DNA of 64,000 nt, taken from Cyanobacteria bacterium TGS_CYA1 (GTDB lineage Bacteria > Cyanobacteriota > Vampirovibrionia > Obscuribacterales > Obscuribacteraceae). The translations under genes were made by a program, and so were the position numbers. Below, one piece after another: positions 43,858 to 52,984 of this stretch. The stretch covers positions 806,001 through 870,000 of the forward strand of contig JAHCIQ010000001.1 in the NCBI GenBank assembly GCA_026129135.1, written 5' to 3'. Every line of letters begins with the position of its first letter. The stretch's first letter is position 1. A model generated the notes under the pieces. That model was not told the DNA's origin. It did no database searches and was given only the letters and a program-made list of their open reading frames with translations.

Positions 43858-44724
43858 ATGCCTGTAGAAATTAATCTGACGCCAACTTGCAGTTTTGAAG
43901 ACATAGGGACTTTGGCAAATCCTATAAAAGTCCGTCGTTGGTCGCCTTCTAACATTGAGTACGGGGCTATTTTGATGCACGGACTTGGTGCCCACTCGGG
44001 GTGGTTCGAACCATTTGCAGCAAGACTGGCTCAAAAAGGGGTGGATGCTCTTTCTTACGACCAGGCTGGCTTTGGTGAGCGTATGCGCTCGAGTCCTGCC
44101 CATCTTTCAAAAGCCTGGAATGGCGATCTCGACTATGTAGTTGGGCGTTATCAAGAAATGATGCCAGAGAAGCCGTTTTTTCTGATGGGGAACAGTATGG
44201 GTGCAATGGTTGCTCTTCGTTGGCTTTGCACGACATCCACTCTGCCAAAAGGGCTTGGCGGACTGGTCCTCTTTTCGCCAGGATTTGCTGGCAATCCCGA
44301 ACGCTTTACACTCTTGTACCAATTGTCTGCTTTGACCACTGCAATCTTCGCACCCAAAAAAATGGTGGAATTGCCTTACGAAGTAAGTGACATTACTCGT
44401 CACGAAAATGTGCGACACGACTTGAAAGCCGATCCCAAAATGATGCTTTCAATCGAAGCCGGGCTTGGTTTTGAGTTGTTTTCACTTACCCAAGACGTAA
44501 GTAAACTGCCTAAAAACCTTCCTCTTCCTTTGTTTTTAGCTATGGCGGGAAAAGAATATATTGTCGACAACAAAGCCACGCTCAAGTTTTTTGAGCAGGT
44601 TCAAACATCTTCTAAAACTAAGTTTGCTTATCCAGAATCTTTCCACGACCTCATGTTCGACGCCTGCCAAGAGCAGCTCGTCGAGGACCTGACCGCCTGG
44701 ATGGGGTCGGTAACTAAAATGTAA
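43858..44724 (+). CDS. Alpha/beta-hydrolase (monoacylglycerol lipase-like)
   Basis: 288 residues. 'GAILMHGLGAHSGWFEPFAARLAQKGVDALSYDQAGFGER' gives the oxyanion loop, and G-N-S113-M-G the nucleophile; C-terminal 'ESFHDLMFDA' carries the His. The 'HGLG.HSG.....A..L...G' pattern is that of the serine aminopeptidase S33/monoacylglycerol lipase family. An acyl-CoA synthetase gene follows 170 bases later, which fits a lipid-use context. Confidence 0.85.
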   Translation: MPVEINLTPTCSFEDIGTLANPIKVRRWSPSNIEYGAILMHGLGAHSGWFEPFAARLAQKGVDALSYDQAGFGERMRSSPAHLSKAWNGDLDYVVGRYQEMMPEKPFFLMGNSMGAMVALRWLCTTSTLPKGLGGLVLFSPGFAGNPERFTLLYQLSALTTAIFAPKKMVELPYEVSDITRHENVRHDLKADPKMMLSIEAGLGFELFSLTQDVSKLPKNLPLPLFLAMAGKEYIVDNKATLKFFEQVQTSSKTKFAYPESFHDLMFDACQEQLVEDLTAWMGSVTKM

Positions 44725-44730
44725 TTTATG

Positions 44731-44744
44731 TTCTATATATAGAA
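44731..44744. promoter_or_regulatory. Perfect AT-rich palindrome between hydrolase and acyl-CoA synthetase genes
   Basis: TTCTATATATAGAA, a 14-base perfect dyad six bases after the hydrolase stop. Could be an operator for the downstream gene; AT-rich palindromes also arise by chance. Confidence 0.25.
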
Positions 44745-44822
44745 TATGCAAAACCGACATAGGGATAAACCGCACAGTAAACGAAGTGTTTTTTCCGTAA
44801 TGTGGCACCGCTCTGGAACTCA

Positions 44823-44828
44823 TATAAT
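44823..44828 (+). promoter_or_regulatory. Candidate -10 box of the acyl-CoA synthetase gene
   Basis: A perfect TATAAT 69 bases before the ATG. No good -35 stands 16-18 bases upstream; instead a 15-base element (44802-44816) recurs at 13313-13327 with one mismatch. Confidence 0.4.
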
Positions 44829-44897
44829 TTAGTTCTAGACGCATCGGTCTAAAGCACCAATTTCGACAGTTCCACCGGATCTCTATGGGTGAGAATC

Positions 44898-46739
44898 ATG
44901 ATTCAGAATATAGTTTCACTTTTATACAAACGAGCTGACGAACTCGGCTCGCATGCTGCCTTTCAATACAAAGTAAAGCGAGGCTCTTACCAGACCATGA
45001 GCTGGAGCGAAGCTGCCGAATTCGTTTTGAAAATTGCATTTGGACTGGCTGAGCTAGGCATAAAGCCAAAAGACATGGTGGCTATTTTTTCTCATACCAG
45101 TCACTACTGGGTGGCAAGCGATCTGGCGATTTTGTCGAACGCCGCATCATCAGTGCCGATATATCCGACCAGTTCGGCAGACGATTGTTTGCACATTCTC
45201 GATAATTCGCAAGCAAGATACTTATTTGTCGAAAACGAGCGATTGCTTTCCAAAATTGCAACTATCGAAGACAAGCTACCTTTACTGGAAGCAGTGATTA
45301 TTCTGTCTCCCATAGGTGCTGATGCAAAAGACGACAAACGTGCTGGCACCATGAAAAAGGTGAAGGTTCTCACCTTGGATGAATTGATAAACGGCGGAGT
45401 CGACTTGCGTAAAAGCGAGCCTGACTTAATCAAATCTCGAATCAATCTGGTTAACAGAGAAGATATCTGCACCATTATTTATACTTCGGGCACGACTGGA
45501 ACACCAAAAGGTGTTGCTCTTACGCACGGAAATATTTTGACTGTTCTGGACGATATCAAAAAAGTATTTCCTCTAACCGAAAAAGATGTCTATCTTTCGT
45601 ACTTGCCTTTGTCGCACGTTTTCGAGCGAGTCTGCGGCGAATATTACTGGTTGCATTCTGGTGGCATAAACGCTTTTGCAGAAGGTATGGAAACGATGGC
45701 TAAAAACATGCAAGAAGTGCAGCCGAGTATGCTTCTTGTGGTGCCGCGCGTGCTTGATCGCATTTACGCCAAAGTGATGAGTGGTATCAATGGTGCTACT
45801 GGTAGAGCAAAAGAACTGATTGAATGGTCGCTTGAAGTCGGAAAAGATTTGCTCGAGCACAGAGCGAAAAACAAACGTCCAAGACCTGGTCTGATGCTCA
45901 AATACTGGTTAGCAGAGAAGCTGGTTTTGCAAAAGCTCAGAGAAAAAATTGGTCCTCGTTTGCGCGTCGTTGTGAGCGGTGGTGCTCCTGGCGATCCCAA
46001 AGTACTCGAGTTCTTCAATGCGATTGGTATTGCTACGCTAGAAGGTTATGGACTTTCAGAAACTTCAGCACCAGCTACGGTGAATATTCCAAACAGAGTG
46101 AAGGTTGGTACCGTAGGTCCCAAGCTCGAATCAGTCCAACTCAAGTTTGGCGAAGAAAACGAGATTTTGCTTTCTGGTCCCACTATTTTCAAAGGTTATT
46201 ACCGAAACGAAGAAGCTACCAAAGAATCATTTGAAGATGGATGGTTCAAAACAGGCGATATTGGTGAAGTAGACAAAGATGGTTATCTCAAAATCACAGA
46301 TCGCAAAAAAGATTTGATAGTCAATTCGGCAGGCAAAAACATCGCTCCTCAACGAATCGAAGCTGTTATCCGTGGTATTCCAGGTATTTCACAAGCTGTT
46401 GTGTTTGGAGACAAACAAAAACATCTAGTTGCGCTTTTGACCCTCGACGAGCACGCAGTTATCGACCTGGCGCGCGACCAGCACTGGGAGCACGAAGGTT
46501 TCGAGGACTTGATGCATAATGCCAAACTGCTCACCTATATTCGCAAAGAAATCAAGGCTCGCTCCAAACCACTTGCCGACCACGAGCAAGTGAAAGATTT
46601 CGCCATTCTTGAAAAAGATCTTTCAGTCGATGCTGGTGAAATGACAGCTACATTGAAAATAAAGCGAAACGTTGTTGCAAAAAAATATCAGGACTTGATA
46701 GCAAGCCTTTACGACGAAAAAGTGGGCGGCAAACGCTAA
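44898..46739 (+). CDS. fadD: AMP-dependent synthetase, long-chain acyl-CoA ligase type
   Basis: 613 residues from ATG 44898 (GGGTGAG upstream; GTG 44889 is the alternative). Motifs of the ANL family: P-loop 'YTSGTTGTPKGVALTHGN' (S197 within), 'EGYGLSETSA', 'FKTGDIGEVDKDGYLKITDRKKDLIVNSAGKNIAP' and a C-terminal catalytic Lys region ending 'LKIKRNVVAKKY'. The length and 'RKKD-L-IVNSAGKN' fit the FadD15/long-chain branch. It activates fatty acids with ATP and CoA for membrane lipid recycling or degradation. Monocistronic in appearance. Confidence 0.9.
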   Translation: MIQNIVSLLYKRADELGSHAAFQYKVKRGSYQTMSWSEAAEFVLKIAFGLAELGIKPKDMVAIFSHTSHYWVASDLAILSNAASSVPIYPTSSADDCLHILDNSQARYLFVENERLLSKIATIEDKLPLLEAVIILSPIGADAKDDKRAGTMKKVKVLTLDELINGGVDLRKSEPDLIKSRINLVNREDICTIIYTSGTTGTPKGVALTHGNILTVLDDIKKVFPLTEKDVYLSYLPLSHVFERVCGEYYWLHSGGINAFAEGMETMAKNMQEVQPSMLLVVPRVLDRIYAKVMSGINGATGRAKELIEWSLEVGKDLLEHRAKNKRPRPGLMLKYWLAEKLVLQKLREKIGPRLRVVVSGGAPGDPKVLEFFNAIGIATLEGYGLSETSAPATVNIPNRVKVGTVGPKLESVQLKFGEENEILLSGPTIFKGYYRNEEATKESFEDGWFKTGDIGEVDKDGYLKITDRKKDLIVNSAGKNIAPQRIEAVIRGIPGISQAVVFGDKQKHLVALLTLDEHAVIDLARDQHWEHEGFEDLMHNAKLLTYIRKEIKARSKPLADHEQVKDFAILEKDLSVDAGEMTATLKIKRNVVAKKYQDLIASLYDEKVGGKR

Positions 46740-46807
46740 CTGCAAAGATTGATTTTGTCTGCCGTTCATCGGTAGGTCATTTATTCATGTCTTGCTATTA
46801 AGTAGAT

Positions 46808-47860
46808 ATGAGTGATTCGAATAATTTGATCTATCCAACCGATAAAGGTCTTTATTGCCAGGCAGCCGATGTTTATGTCGACCCGTGGGGCAAAGTAGAG
46901 CGGGCTATTATCACTCATGCTCACTCTGACCATGCCAGATGGGGCTCACAGAACTATTTGTGCGCCGAGCCAGGCGAAAAAGTGCTGCGTTATAGATTGC
47001 AAAATGCCCCCAATGTCGAATCTATGCCTTATGGAAAGACTATTGAGCGAAACGGGGTCAAAATCAGTTTGCATCCAGCCGGTCATATTTTGGGTTCGGC
47101 GCAAGCAAGATTCGAATATAAAGGCGAAGTTTGGGTGGTATCGGGAGATTACAAACTCAATCCAGATCCGACCTGTGCTTTGTTCGAGCCTGTTAAATGC
47201 GACACATTCATAACCGAATCTACATTTGGATTGCCTATCTACAAATGGCCCGAGCACGAAGAGCTATTCGAGGATATAAATTCATGGTGGTACAAGAATA
47301 AATCTGAAGGTCGCAACAGTTTGATCCTGTGTTACGCCCTGGGTAAAGCGCAGCGAATTTTAGCGGGACTCGACACAAGTATTGGACCTGTTTACACACA
47401 TGGTGCTGTCGAGGTATTGACTGAAATCTATCGTCAGTCTGGTTTGAATTTACCGGCTACTATTAAAATTCAAGCTGGGGTCAAGCTAGAACCTGGCTCT
47501 ATCATTCTCGCCCCGCCATCAGTGCAAAACAGTCCATGGCAACGAAAATTGCAACCAGTATCGGTGGCGTTTGCTTCAGGCTGGATGCAGGTGCGTGGTA
47601 TCAGAAGAAGACGTTCTTTCGATAAGGGTTTCATTCTTTCAGACCATTGCGACTGGAATTCTCTTTTGACTGCGGTGAAAGAAAGTGAAGCATCGCAGGT
47701 TCTCGTTACTCATGGTTATGCCGATGTTTTTTCAAGATATTTGCAGACAGAGATGGGCATAGCATCGAGCATTTTGTCGACTCATTTCGCAGGAGAGTCG
47801 GTAATGGAACAAGAAGAAGTTCTGGAAGAAGTTTCCGAAGTAATTGAGGAAACTGAATGA
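46808..47860 (+). CDS. DNA-ligase-associated exonuclease (metallo-beta-lactamase/beta-CASP fold)
   Basis: 350 residues. The metal motif H37-A-H39-S-D41-H42 is followed by 'LHPAGHILGSAQARFEY', 'VVSGDYKLNPDP', 'SDHCDWNSLL' and 'VTHGYADVFSRYLQTE', the order of the ligase-associated exonuclease family (relatives of mRNA 3'-processing nucleases and SNM1). It would trim DNA ends before joining. The stop overlaps the ligase start by four bases, so it is the first gene of a four-gene repair operon. Confidence 0.9.
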   Translation: MSDSNNLIYPTDKGLYCQAADVYVDPWGKVERAIITHAHSDHARWGSQNYLCAEPGEKVLRYRLQNAPNVESMPYGKTIERNGVKISLHPAGHILGSAQARFEYKGEVWVVSGDYKLNPDPTCALFEPVKCDTFITESTFGLPIYKWPEHEELFEDINSWWYKNKSEGRNSLILCYALGKAQRILAGLDTSIGPVYTHGAVEVLTEIYRQSGLNLPATIKIQAGVKLEPGSIILAPPSVQNSPWQRKLQPVSVAFASGWMQVRGIRRRRSFDKGFILSDHCDWNSLLTAVKESEASQVLVTHGYADVFSRYLQTEMGIASSILSTHFAGESVMEQEEVLEEVSEVIEETE

Positions 47861-49491
47861 TGGAAGAATTTGCTCGTCTGTTCAAAGCAGTCGATGAGAC
47901 CACCAAAACTTCTCAAAAGGTTTCGGCTCTGGTTCAGTATTTTGCTAATTGCGACGCTCGTGATGCTGCATGGGCAGTATATTTTTTGACTGGTCGCAAA
48001 ATTAGACAGCTTGTGCCAAGCCAAAAACTGAGAGCTGCACTTCGAGTCAAAACTGGGATTCCGCAATGGTTATTCGATGAAGCTTACGAAGTGGTGGGTG
48101 ACCTTGCTGAGACTATTGCTTTGCTTGCAGACAATGCAACAAATCAAAATGCTCAGACGCCACCATCAAGGTCTTCGTTATCGCTCACTTGCTGGGTAGA
48201 AGATCGATTACTCGGTCTGAAAAAACTGGATGAGCTTGAGCAGCAATCCAAACTAATAGAATACTGGGATGAGTTGAATATTACTGAGAAGTTTATATTT
48301 ACCAAATTAATCACTGGCAATTTCAGAGTAGGTGCTTCGCAACAACTGGTCGTCAAAGCACTCAGTCAATTGACCGGTGTGAGCGAAGACAGCATAACGC
48401 ACCGTCTTGCTGGAGAATGGTCGCCGACTTGCGATTTTTATCGAGCACTCATTCATCAAGACACTAAAGACTCGGATAAAAGCAGACCCTATCCGTTTTA
48501 TTTGGCTTATCCGCTCGAAGTTGATTACGATCAATATTCGAAGCAAGAAAATTTTTTTGACTGGAGTATTGAATGGAAATGGGACGGTATTCGCTCTCAA
48601 CTGATTGCAAGAGACGGCGAATCTTTTTTATGGTCGCGTGGTGGTGAACTAATAAGTTCTGGTTTTCCAGAGATTATGGAAGCCTCTAAATATCTGCCTG
48701 ACGGTACAGTGTTAGATGGTGAGATTCTTGCCTGGGCTAATGGCGATGCGATGCCATTTCAGTTTTTGCAAAAGCGCATAACCAGAAAATCCGTGACCAA
48801 GAAAATGCTTGCTGAAATTCCAGGGGCCCTTATGGCTTACGATTTATTAGAGTGGCAGGGTGTCGATATAAGAAGCGAGCCTTTCAGTCAAAGAAGAAAA
48901 CTGCTCGAAAAATTGATCGATACAATTAAAATGGAAAATCCAAACTCCGTTTTGATGGTATCACCAATAGTGCCCGCAGATTCCTGGCAAGATTTACTTT
49001 CGAAACGAGAAGACAGTCGCAAGCTCAAAGTCGAGGGCTTGATGCTCAAACGTGCATCGAGTGCTTATGGTGTAGGTCGGCGTAAAGGCGACTGGTGGAA
49101 ATGGAAAATCGATCCTTATTTGGTCGATGCGGTTTTGATTGCAGCCCAGCCAGGGCACGGACGGCGAGCCAGTCTCTATACCGATTACACATTTGGTGTC
49201 TGGCAAAATGAAGATCTTATTCCAGTAGCAAAAGCATATTCGGGTCTTGATGACAGCGAAATTCGCAAGGTCGATGCTTTTGTGCGCAAAAATACGCTGG
49301 GACGTTTTGGACCTGTTCGTACGGTCAAACCAGAACTTGTTTTCGAACTGGCATTTGAAGGCATTCAAGCATCATCCAGGCATAAATCGGGCATTGCCAT
49401 GCGTTTTCCTCGAATTGCCCGCTGGCGTATGGACAAGCCGGCAAGTGAAGCAGATCGACTCGAAACATTACAAAATTTGGCAAATTCATGA
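47857..49491 (+). CDS. ATP-dependent DNA ligase (exonuclease/helicase-associated type)
   Basis: 544 residues. N-terminal helical DNA-binding domain (about 1-215), then the nucleotidyltransferase motif I 'WKWDGIR' with K241 as the adenylated lysine, 'SRGGELISS' (motif Ia), 'LDGEILAW' (III), 'EGLMLKRASSAYGVGRRKGDWWKWK' (IV-V) and an OB domain. Length and order match the bacterial ligase B-like group that travels with the exonuclease, Lhr helicase and phosphoesterase. It overlaps both neighbours by four bases. Confidence 0.93.
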   Translation: MMEEFARLFKAVDETTKTSQKVSALVQYFANCDARDAAWAVYFLTGRKIRQLVPSQKLRAALRVKTGIPQWLFDEAYEVVGDLAETIALLADNATNQNAQTPPSRSSLSLTCWVEDRLLGLKKLDELEQQSKLIEYWDELNITEKFIFTKLITGNFRVGASQQLVVKALSQLTGVSEDSITHRLAGEWSPTCDFYRALIHQDTKDSDKSRPYPFYLAYPLEVDYDQYSKQENFFDWSIEWKWDGIRSQLIARDGESFLWSRGGELISSGFPEIMEASKYLPDGTVLDGEILAWANGDAMPFQFLQKRITRKSVTKKMLAEIPGALMAYDLLEWQGVDIRSEPFSQRRKLLEKLIDTIKMENPNSVLMVSPIVPADSWQDLLSKREDSRKLKVEGLMLKRASSAYGVGRRKGDWWKWKIDPYLVDAVLIAAQPGHGRRASLYTDYTFGVWQNEDLIPVAKAYSGLDDSEIRKVDAFVRKNTLGRFGPVRTVKPELVFELAFEGIQASSRHKSGIAMRFPRIARWRMDKPASEADRLETLQNLANS

Positions 49492-51953
49492 TCAAAAGCA
49501 ATTCTATCGAGCGAATAAATAAATGGTTCAAGCTTAAGTCATGGCAACCATTTTCTTTTCAGACAGAAACCTGGCAGGCTTATCTTGAAGGTAAAAGCGG
49601 ATTGATTCATTCATCCACTGGTAGTGGCAAAACCTTCGCTATCTGGCCTGCGCCACTTATAGAGTGGATGGAAGAAAATAAAAATAAAAATCAAAAAAAG
49701 CAAGTAGCACCGCTTACAGTACTATGGCTGACTCCACTGCGTGCTCTGGCATCTGATACCAGAGAATCACTTTGTGATTTAGTGGAAGGTCTAAATTTGC
49801 CCTGGAGTATTGAAATCAGAACAAGTGATACATCAAGCGCGATTAAATTGCGTCAAAAAAACAAGATGCCATCTTGTCTTATCACTACTCCTGAAAGTCT
49901 TGAACTTCTATTGTCTTATGAAGAACATCAAAATCAGTTAAAGAATTTAAAATTGGTAGTGGTTGACGAATGGCACGAATTGCTCAGCACCAAGCGTGGC
50001 ACTATGACCGAACTTGCCCTGGCGCGTTTGCGCAAATTGAATCCGTCGCTTCGCGTCTGGGGAATGTCTGCAACGTTATCTAATTTAGACGAATCTCTCA
50101 AAACTCTTGCATCGAGAAATGCAGTTCTCATATCTTCCGATGCTTTCAAATCGACCAGATTTACTACACTTTTGCCGGACACAATCGATCATATTTCCTG
50201 GGCTGGGCATTTGGGCTTATCGATGGTTCCAGAAGTAGCCAGAGCGATTGAATCGGCAAAGACAACTCTCGTTTTTACCAATACTCGCTCGCAATGCGAA
50301 AGATGGTATCAAGCATTGCTTGATTATAATCCTGATCTGGCGGGTTTAATTGCTTTGCACCACGGATCGCTCGATCGCAAGACTCGCAACTGGGTGGAGA
50401 ATGCCATTCGCGATGGGCGTTTGAAATGCGTTGTATCAACATCGAGTCTGGATCTGGGAGTGGATTTTGCACCAGTAGAACAGGTGATTCAAATTGGTTC
50501 ACCAAAAGGTGTTGCAAGACTGCTTCAGCGCGCCGGAAGAAGCGGTCACCAGCCTGGTGCTGAAAGCCGACTGGTTTGTGTGCCCACGCATGCACTTGAG
50601 CTGGTCGAATTTTCTGCTGCTCAAAAAGCGATAGAGAAAAATAAAATCGAGTCGAGACACCCGGTGAAAAAGCCACTGGATGTTTTAGCCCAACATCTTG
50701 TAACTTTGGCTTGTGGAGGCGGTTTCAAGAAAGAAGCAGTTTTCAGAGAAATTAAATCGGCATATTCTTACCGAAATCTGACCCGATTCGAACTAGACTG
50801 GACACTCGACTTTATTTGCCATGGTGGCAAAGCTTTGAGTGCTTACGATGAGTATTGCAAAGTCGCCATTCAAGATGATCTTTACAAAGTAGTCGAGTCA
50901 CGAACATCGAAGCGACATAGACTTGCAATTGGTACCATAACGAGTGACTCTGTCATAAATGTAGTTTTTATGAATGGAGAAATGATTGGCAGTTTAGAAG
51001 AATCTTTCATCTCGCGCTTGAAGCCGGGCGAAAGATTTACTTTTGCAGGGCGAAATTTAGAACTAGTAAGGTTGAAAGACATGAAAGCATGGGTCAGACT
51101 CGCTGCTAATAGAAACGTGAGAGTTCCTCGCTGGATGGGTGGCCGCATGCCGCTCTCTTCTGAGCTATCGCAAGCTATCAGAATTGAACTGGGTCTTGCT
51201 AATGATGGCATTTTTGAAACACCCGAGATGAAGTTTGCCAGACCATATCTTGAACTGCAGAGAAAAAGTTCGAAAATCCCTGATCAAGATTCAATTCTTG
51301 TAGAGCATCTGATCTCGCGCGAAGGTTATCATGCTTTTGTTTATCCTTTCGAAGGCAGGCTCGTTCACGAAGGACTTGCAGCGATAATTGCCTATCGGAT
51401 TTCAAAACAAACAAGTGCTAGTTTTTCAACTGCGGTAAACGATTACGGTTTTGAAATCCTAGCAAATAACGACTTTGAAGCAAAAAGAGTGATAACACCA
51501 GAACTCTTTTCATTCGATAATTTATTTCATGACATTTTAGAAAGCCTCAATGCGACAGAGATGAGTCGCAGACAGTTTCGCGAAATTGCGCGTGTGGCAG
51601 GATTGATTTTTCAAGGATATCCAGGCAGCTCCAAGACAACAAGACAAATTCAAGCTTCCAGTGGACTTTTGTATGATGTCTTTGCTGAATACGATCCGGA
51701 TAACCTGTTATTGAAACAGGCTCAGCATGAGGTTTTAGAATCGCAGTTGGAAGAAACACGTATGGTTCAAGCTATGAAACGTATCACCAAATCAAGAATA
51801 AATTTTGTCGAAGTGGCTCGGGTCTCACCTCTTTCTTTACCGCTCATGGTAGAAAGACTGAGAGGAAGATTGACTTCAGAGAAATTGGCTGACCGAATTG
51901 CTAAAATGAAGATGCAAATTTATAAAACAAATGTCTCTACCTCCAAAAAGTGA
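49488..51953 (+). CDS. DNA-ligase-associated DEXH helicase (Lhr-like)
   Basis: 821 residues, close to the Lhr-Core length. Walker A 'SSTGSGKT' (residues 42-49), D160-E-W-H163, 'GMSATLSN' (motif III), 'VFTNTRSQCERW', 'VVSTSSLDLGVDF' and 'LLQRAGRSGHQPG' (motif VI). The part after about 430 holds the winged-helix and Lhr-specific domains. A 3'-5' DNA translocase that probably opens ends or clears proteins for the partner nuclease and ligase. Overlaps ligase by four bases and phosphoesterase by 23. Confidence 0.93.
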   Translation: MIKSNSIERINKWFKLKSWQPFSFQTETWQAYLEGKSGLIHSSTGSGKTFAIWPAPLIEWMEENKNKNQKKQVAPLTVLWLTPLRALASDTRESLCDLVEGLNLPWSIEIRTSDTSSAIKLRQKNKMPSCLITTPESLELLLSYEEHQNQLKNLKLVVVDEWHELLSTKRGTMTELALARLRKLNPSLRVWGMSATLSNLDESLKTLASRNAVLISSDAFKSTRFTTLLPDTIDHISWAGHLGLSMVPEVARAIESAKTTLVFTNTRSQCERWYQALLDYNPDLAGLIALHHGSLDRKTRNWVENAIRDGRLKCVVSTSSLDLGVDFAPVEQVIQIGSPKGVARLLQRAGRSGHQPGAESRLVCVPTHALELVEFSAAQKAIEKNKIESRHPVKKPLDVLAQHLVTLACGGGFKKEAVFREIKSAYSYRNLTRFELDWTLDFICHGGKALSAYDEYCKVAIQDDLYKVVESRTSKRHRLAIGTITSDSVINVVFMNGEMIGSLEESFISRLKPGERFTFAGRNLELVRLKDMKAWVRLAANRNVRVPRWMGGRMPLSSELSQAIRIELGLANDGIFETPEMKFARPYLELQRKSSKIPDQDSILVEHLISREGYHAFVYPFEGRLVHEGLAAIIAYRISKQTSASFSTAVNDYGFEILANNDFEAKRVITPELFSFDNLFHDILESLNATEMSRRQFREIARVAGLIFQGYPGSSKTTRQIQASSGLLYDVFAEYDPDNLLLKQAQHEVLESQLEETRMVQAMKRITKSRINFVEVARVSPLSLPLMVERLRGRLTSEKLADRIAKMKMQIYKTNVSTSKK

Positions 51954-52647
51954 TACCAGTAATATGGAAGTTTCGGTGCCAGGTGCTCTTGCTATCACGC
52001 TTTGTGACGAGCAAGTAATTTTGCTGCCTCAAAAAGCGATGTTCTGGCCTAAACATTCCACTTTATTTTTGGCTGATGCTCATTTTGGCAAGGCAGGCAC
52101 CTTTCGCTCGCACAAGATTGCCATTCCATCGGGAATTACAGAGACAGATTTGAGTAAGATTGATTTTCTCGTGGAGCAACTTTCGGTCCAGAAAATAATT
52201 TTTCTTGGAGATTTTATTCACGCCACCACCGGTATAACCAGGCGTATTTCAGAGCAAATGTCTCGCTGGCGCACGACTCATAGGAATCTTTCTATTTGTT
52301 TGATTAAAGGTAATCACGATAGATCGGTTAAAAGTATCGCAGACAAGCTTGAAATAGAACTTTTGAACGAACCATATTCGATGGCACCGTTTTGGTTGTG
52401 TCACCATCCAGACATCAAACTAAAAGATCCTGGATTCGTGCTTTGTGGACATTTGCACCCAGCAGTAAGGCTCTTTGGGCAGGGTAAACAGAAAGTTCGG
52501 TTACCCTGCTTTTTTATACAAGACAATCAGGCAATATTGCCAGCGTTTGGGTCTTTTACTGGGTGCATGGAAATAGAGCCCGGCGCAAATGAAGGTGTTT
52601 TTGTAATCGCAGAAAACGAAGTTATTCGAGCTTCCAGGCAAATTTAA
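51931..52647 (+). CDS. pdeM: Ligase-associated DNA end-processing metallophosphoesterase
   Basis: 238 residues, calcineurin-like. All five motifs are present: 'LADAHFGKAG' (D-x-H), 'FLGDFIHA' (GD), 'IKGNHDRS' (GNHD), 'LCHHP' and 'CGHLHPAV' (GHxH). Members (Lhr-associated MPE) remove 2',3'-cyclic phosphates or nick damaged ends. It starts inside the helicase gene, the last member of the cluster. 337 bases of non-coding DNA follow. Confidence 0.92.
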   Translation: MSLPPKSDTSNMEVSVPGALAITLCDEQVILLPQKAMFWPKHSTLFLADAHFGKAGTFRSHKIAIPSGITETDLSKIDFLVEQLSVQKIIFLGDFIHATTGITRRISEQMSRWRTTHRNLSICLIKGNHDRSVKSIADKLEIELLNEPYSMAPFWLCHHPDIKLKDPGFVLCGHLHPAVRLFGQGKQKVRLPCFFIQDNQAILPAFGSFTGCMEIEPGANEGVFVIAENEVIRASRQI

Positions 52648-52984
52648 TCTGAAAATGGGAAAAATACGTATTCCCTTTGCTGCTTGGCAGCCCTTACCAT
52701 TTGACTTGATGAAACCAGAATCCATATAGGAATTCGCGACGAGCCGCTTTGTTAGATAATTTTAATAATTGTCGCCTGGTATCTGCAACAGAGGGATTGA
52801 TTTAAAAATTCTCTTTTGACCCGCTTAAGCCCGATGGGGCTTCGTTTACTAAAATGCTCTTGACAAGAGTCCTCTGAAAACCCCGGAAACCAGCCCTTAA
52901 ACCCTTTTCTAGTGCTCCAAGTTATGTCGTTCTCTATAAATTAAATGGGAATAACATTTTAGACGATATAGGTAAATTCAATCG
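52648..52984. other. Intergenic region upstream of the giant gene
   Basis: 337 bases without a credible ORF. It has a short GC hairpin AAGCCC-gatg-GGGCTT (52827-52842) with only a weak T-run, a TTGACA (52860-52865) lacking a matching -10, and a TATAAA (52935-52940) lacking a good -35. No Shine-Dalgarno directly precedes the giant gene's ATG. Confidence 0.5.
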
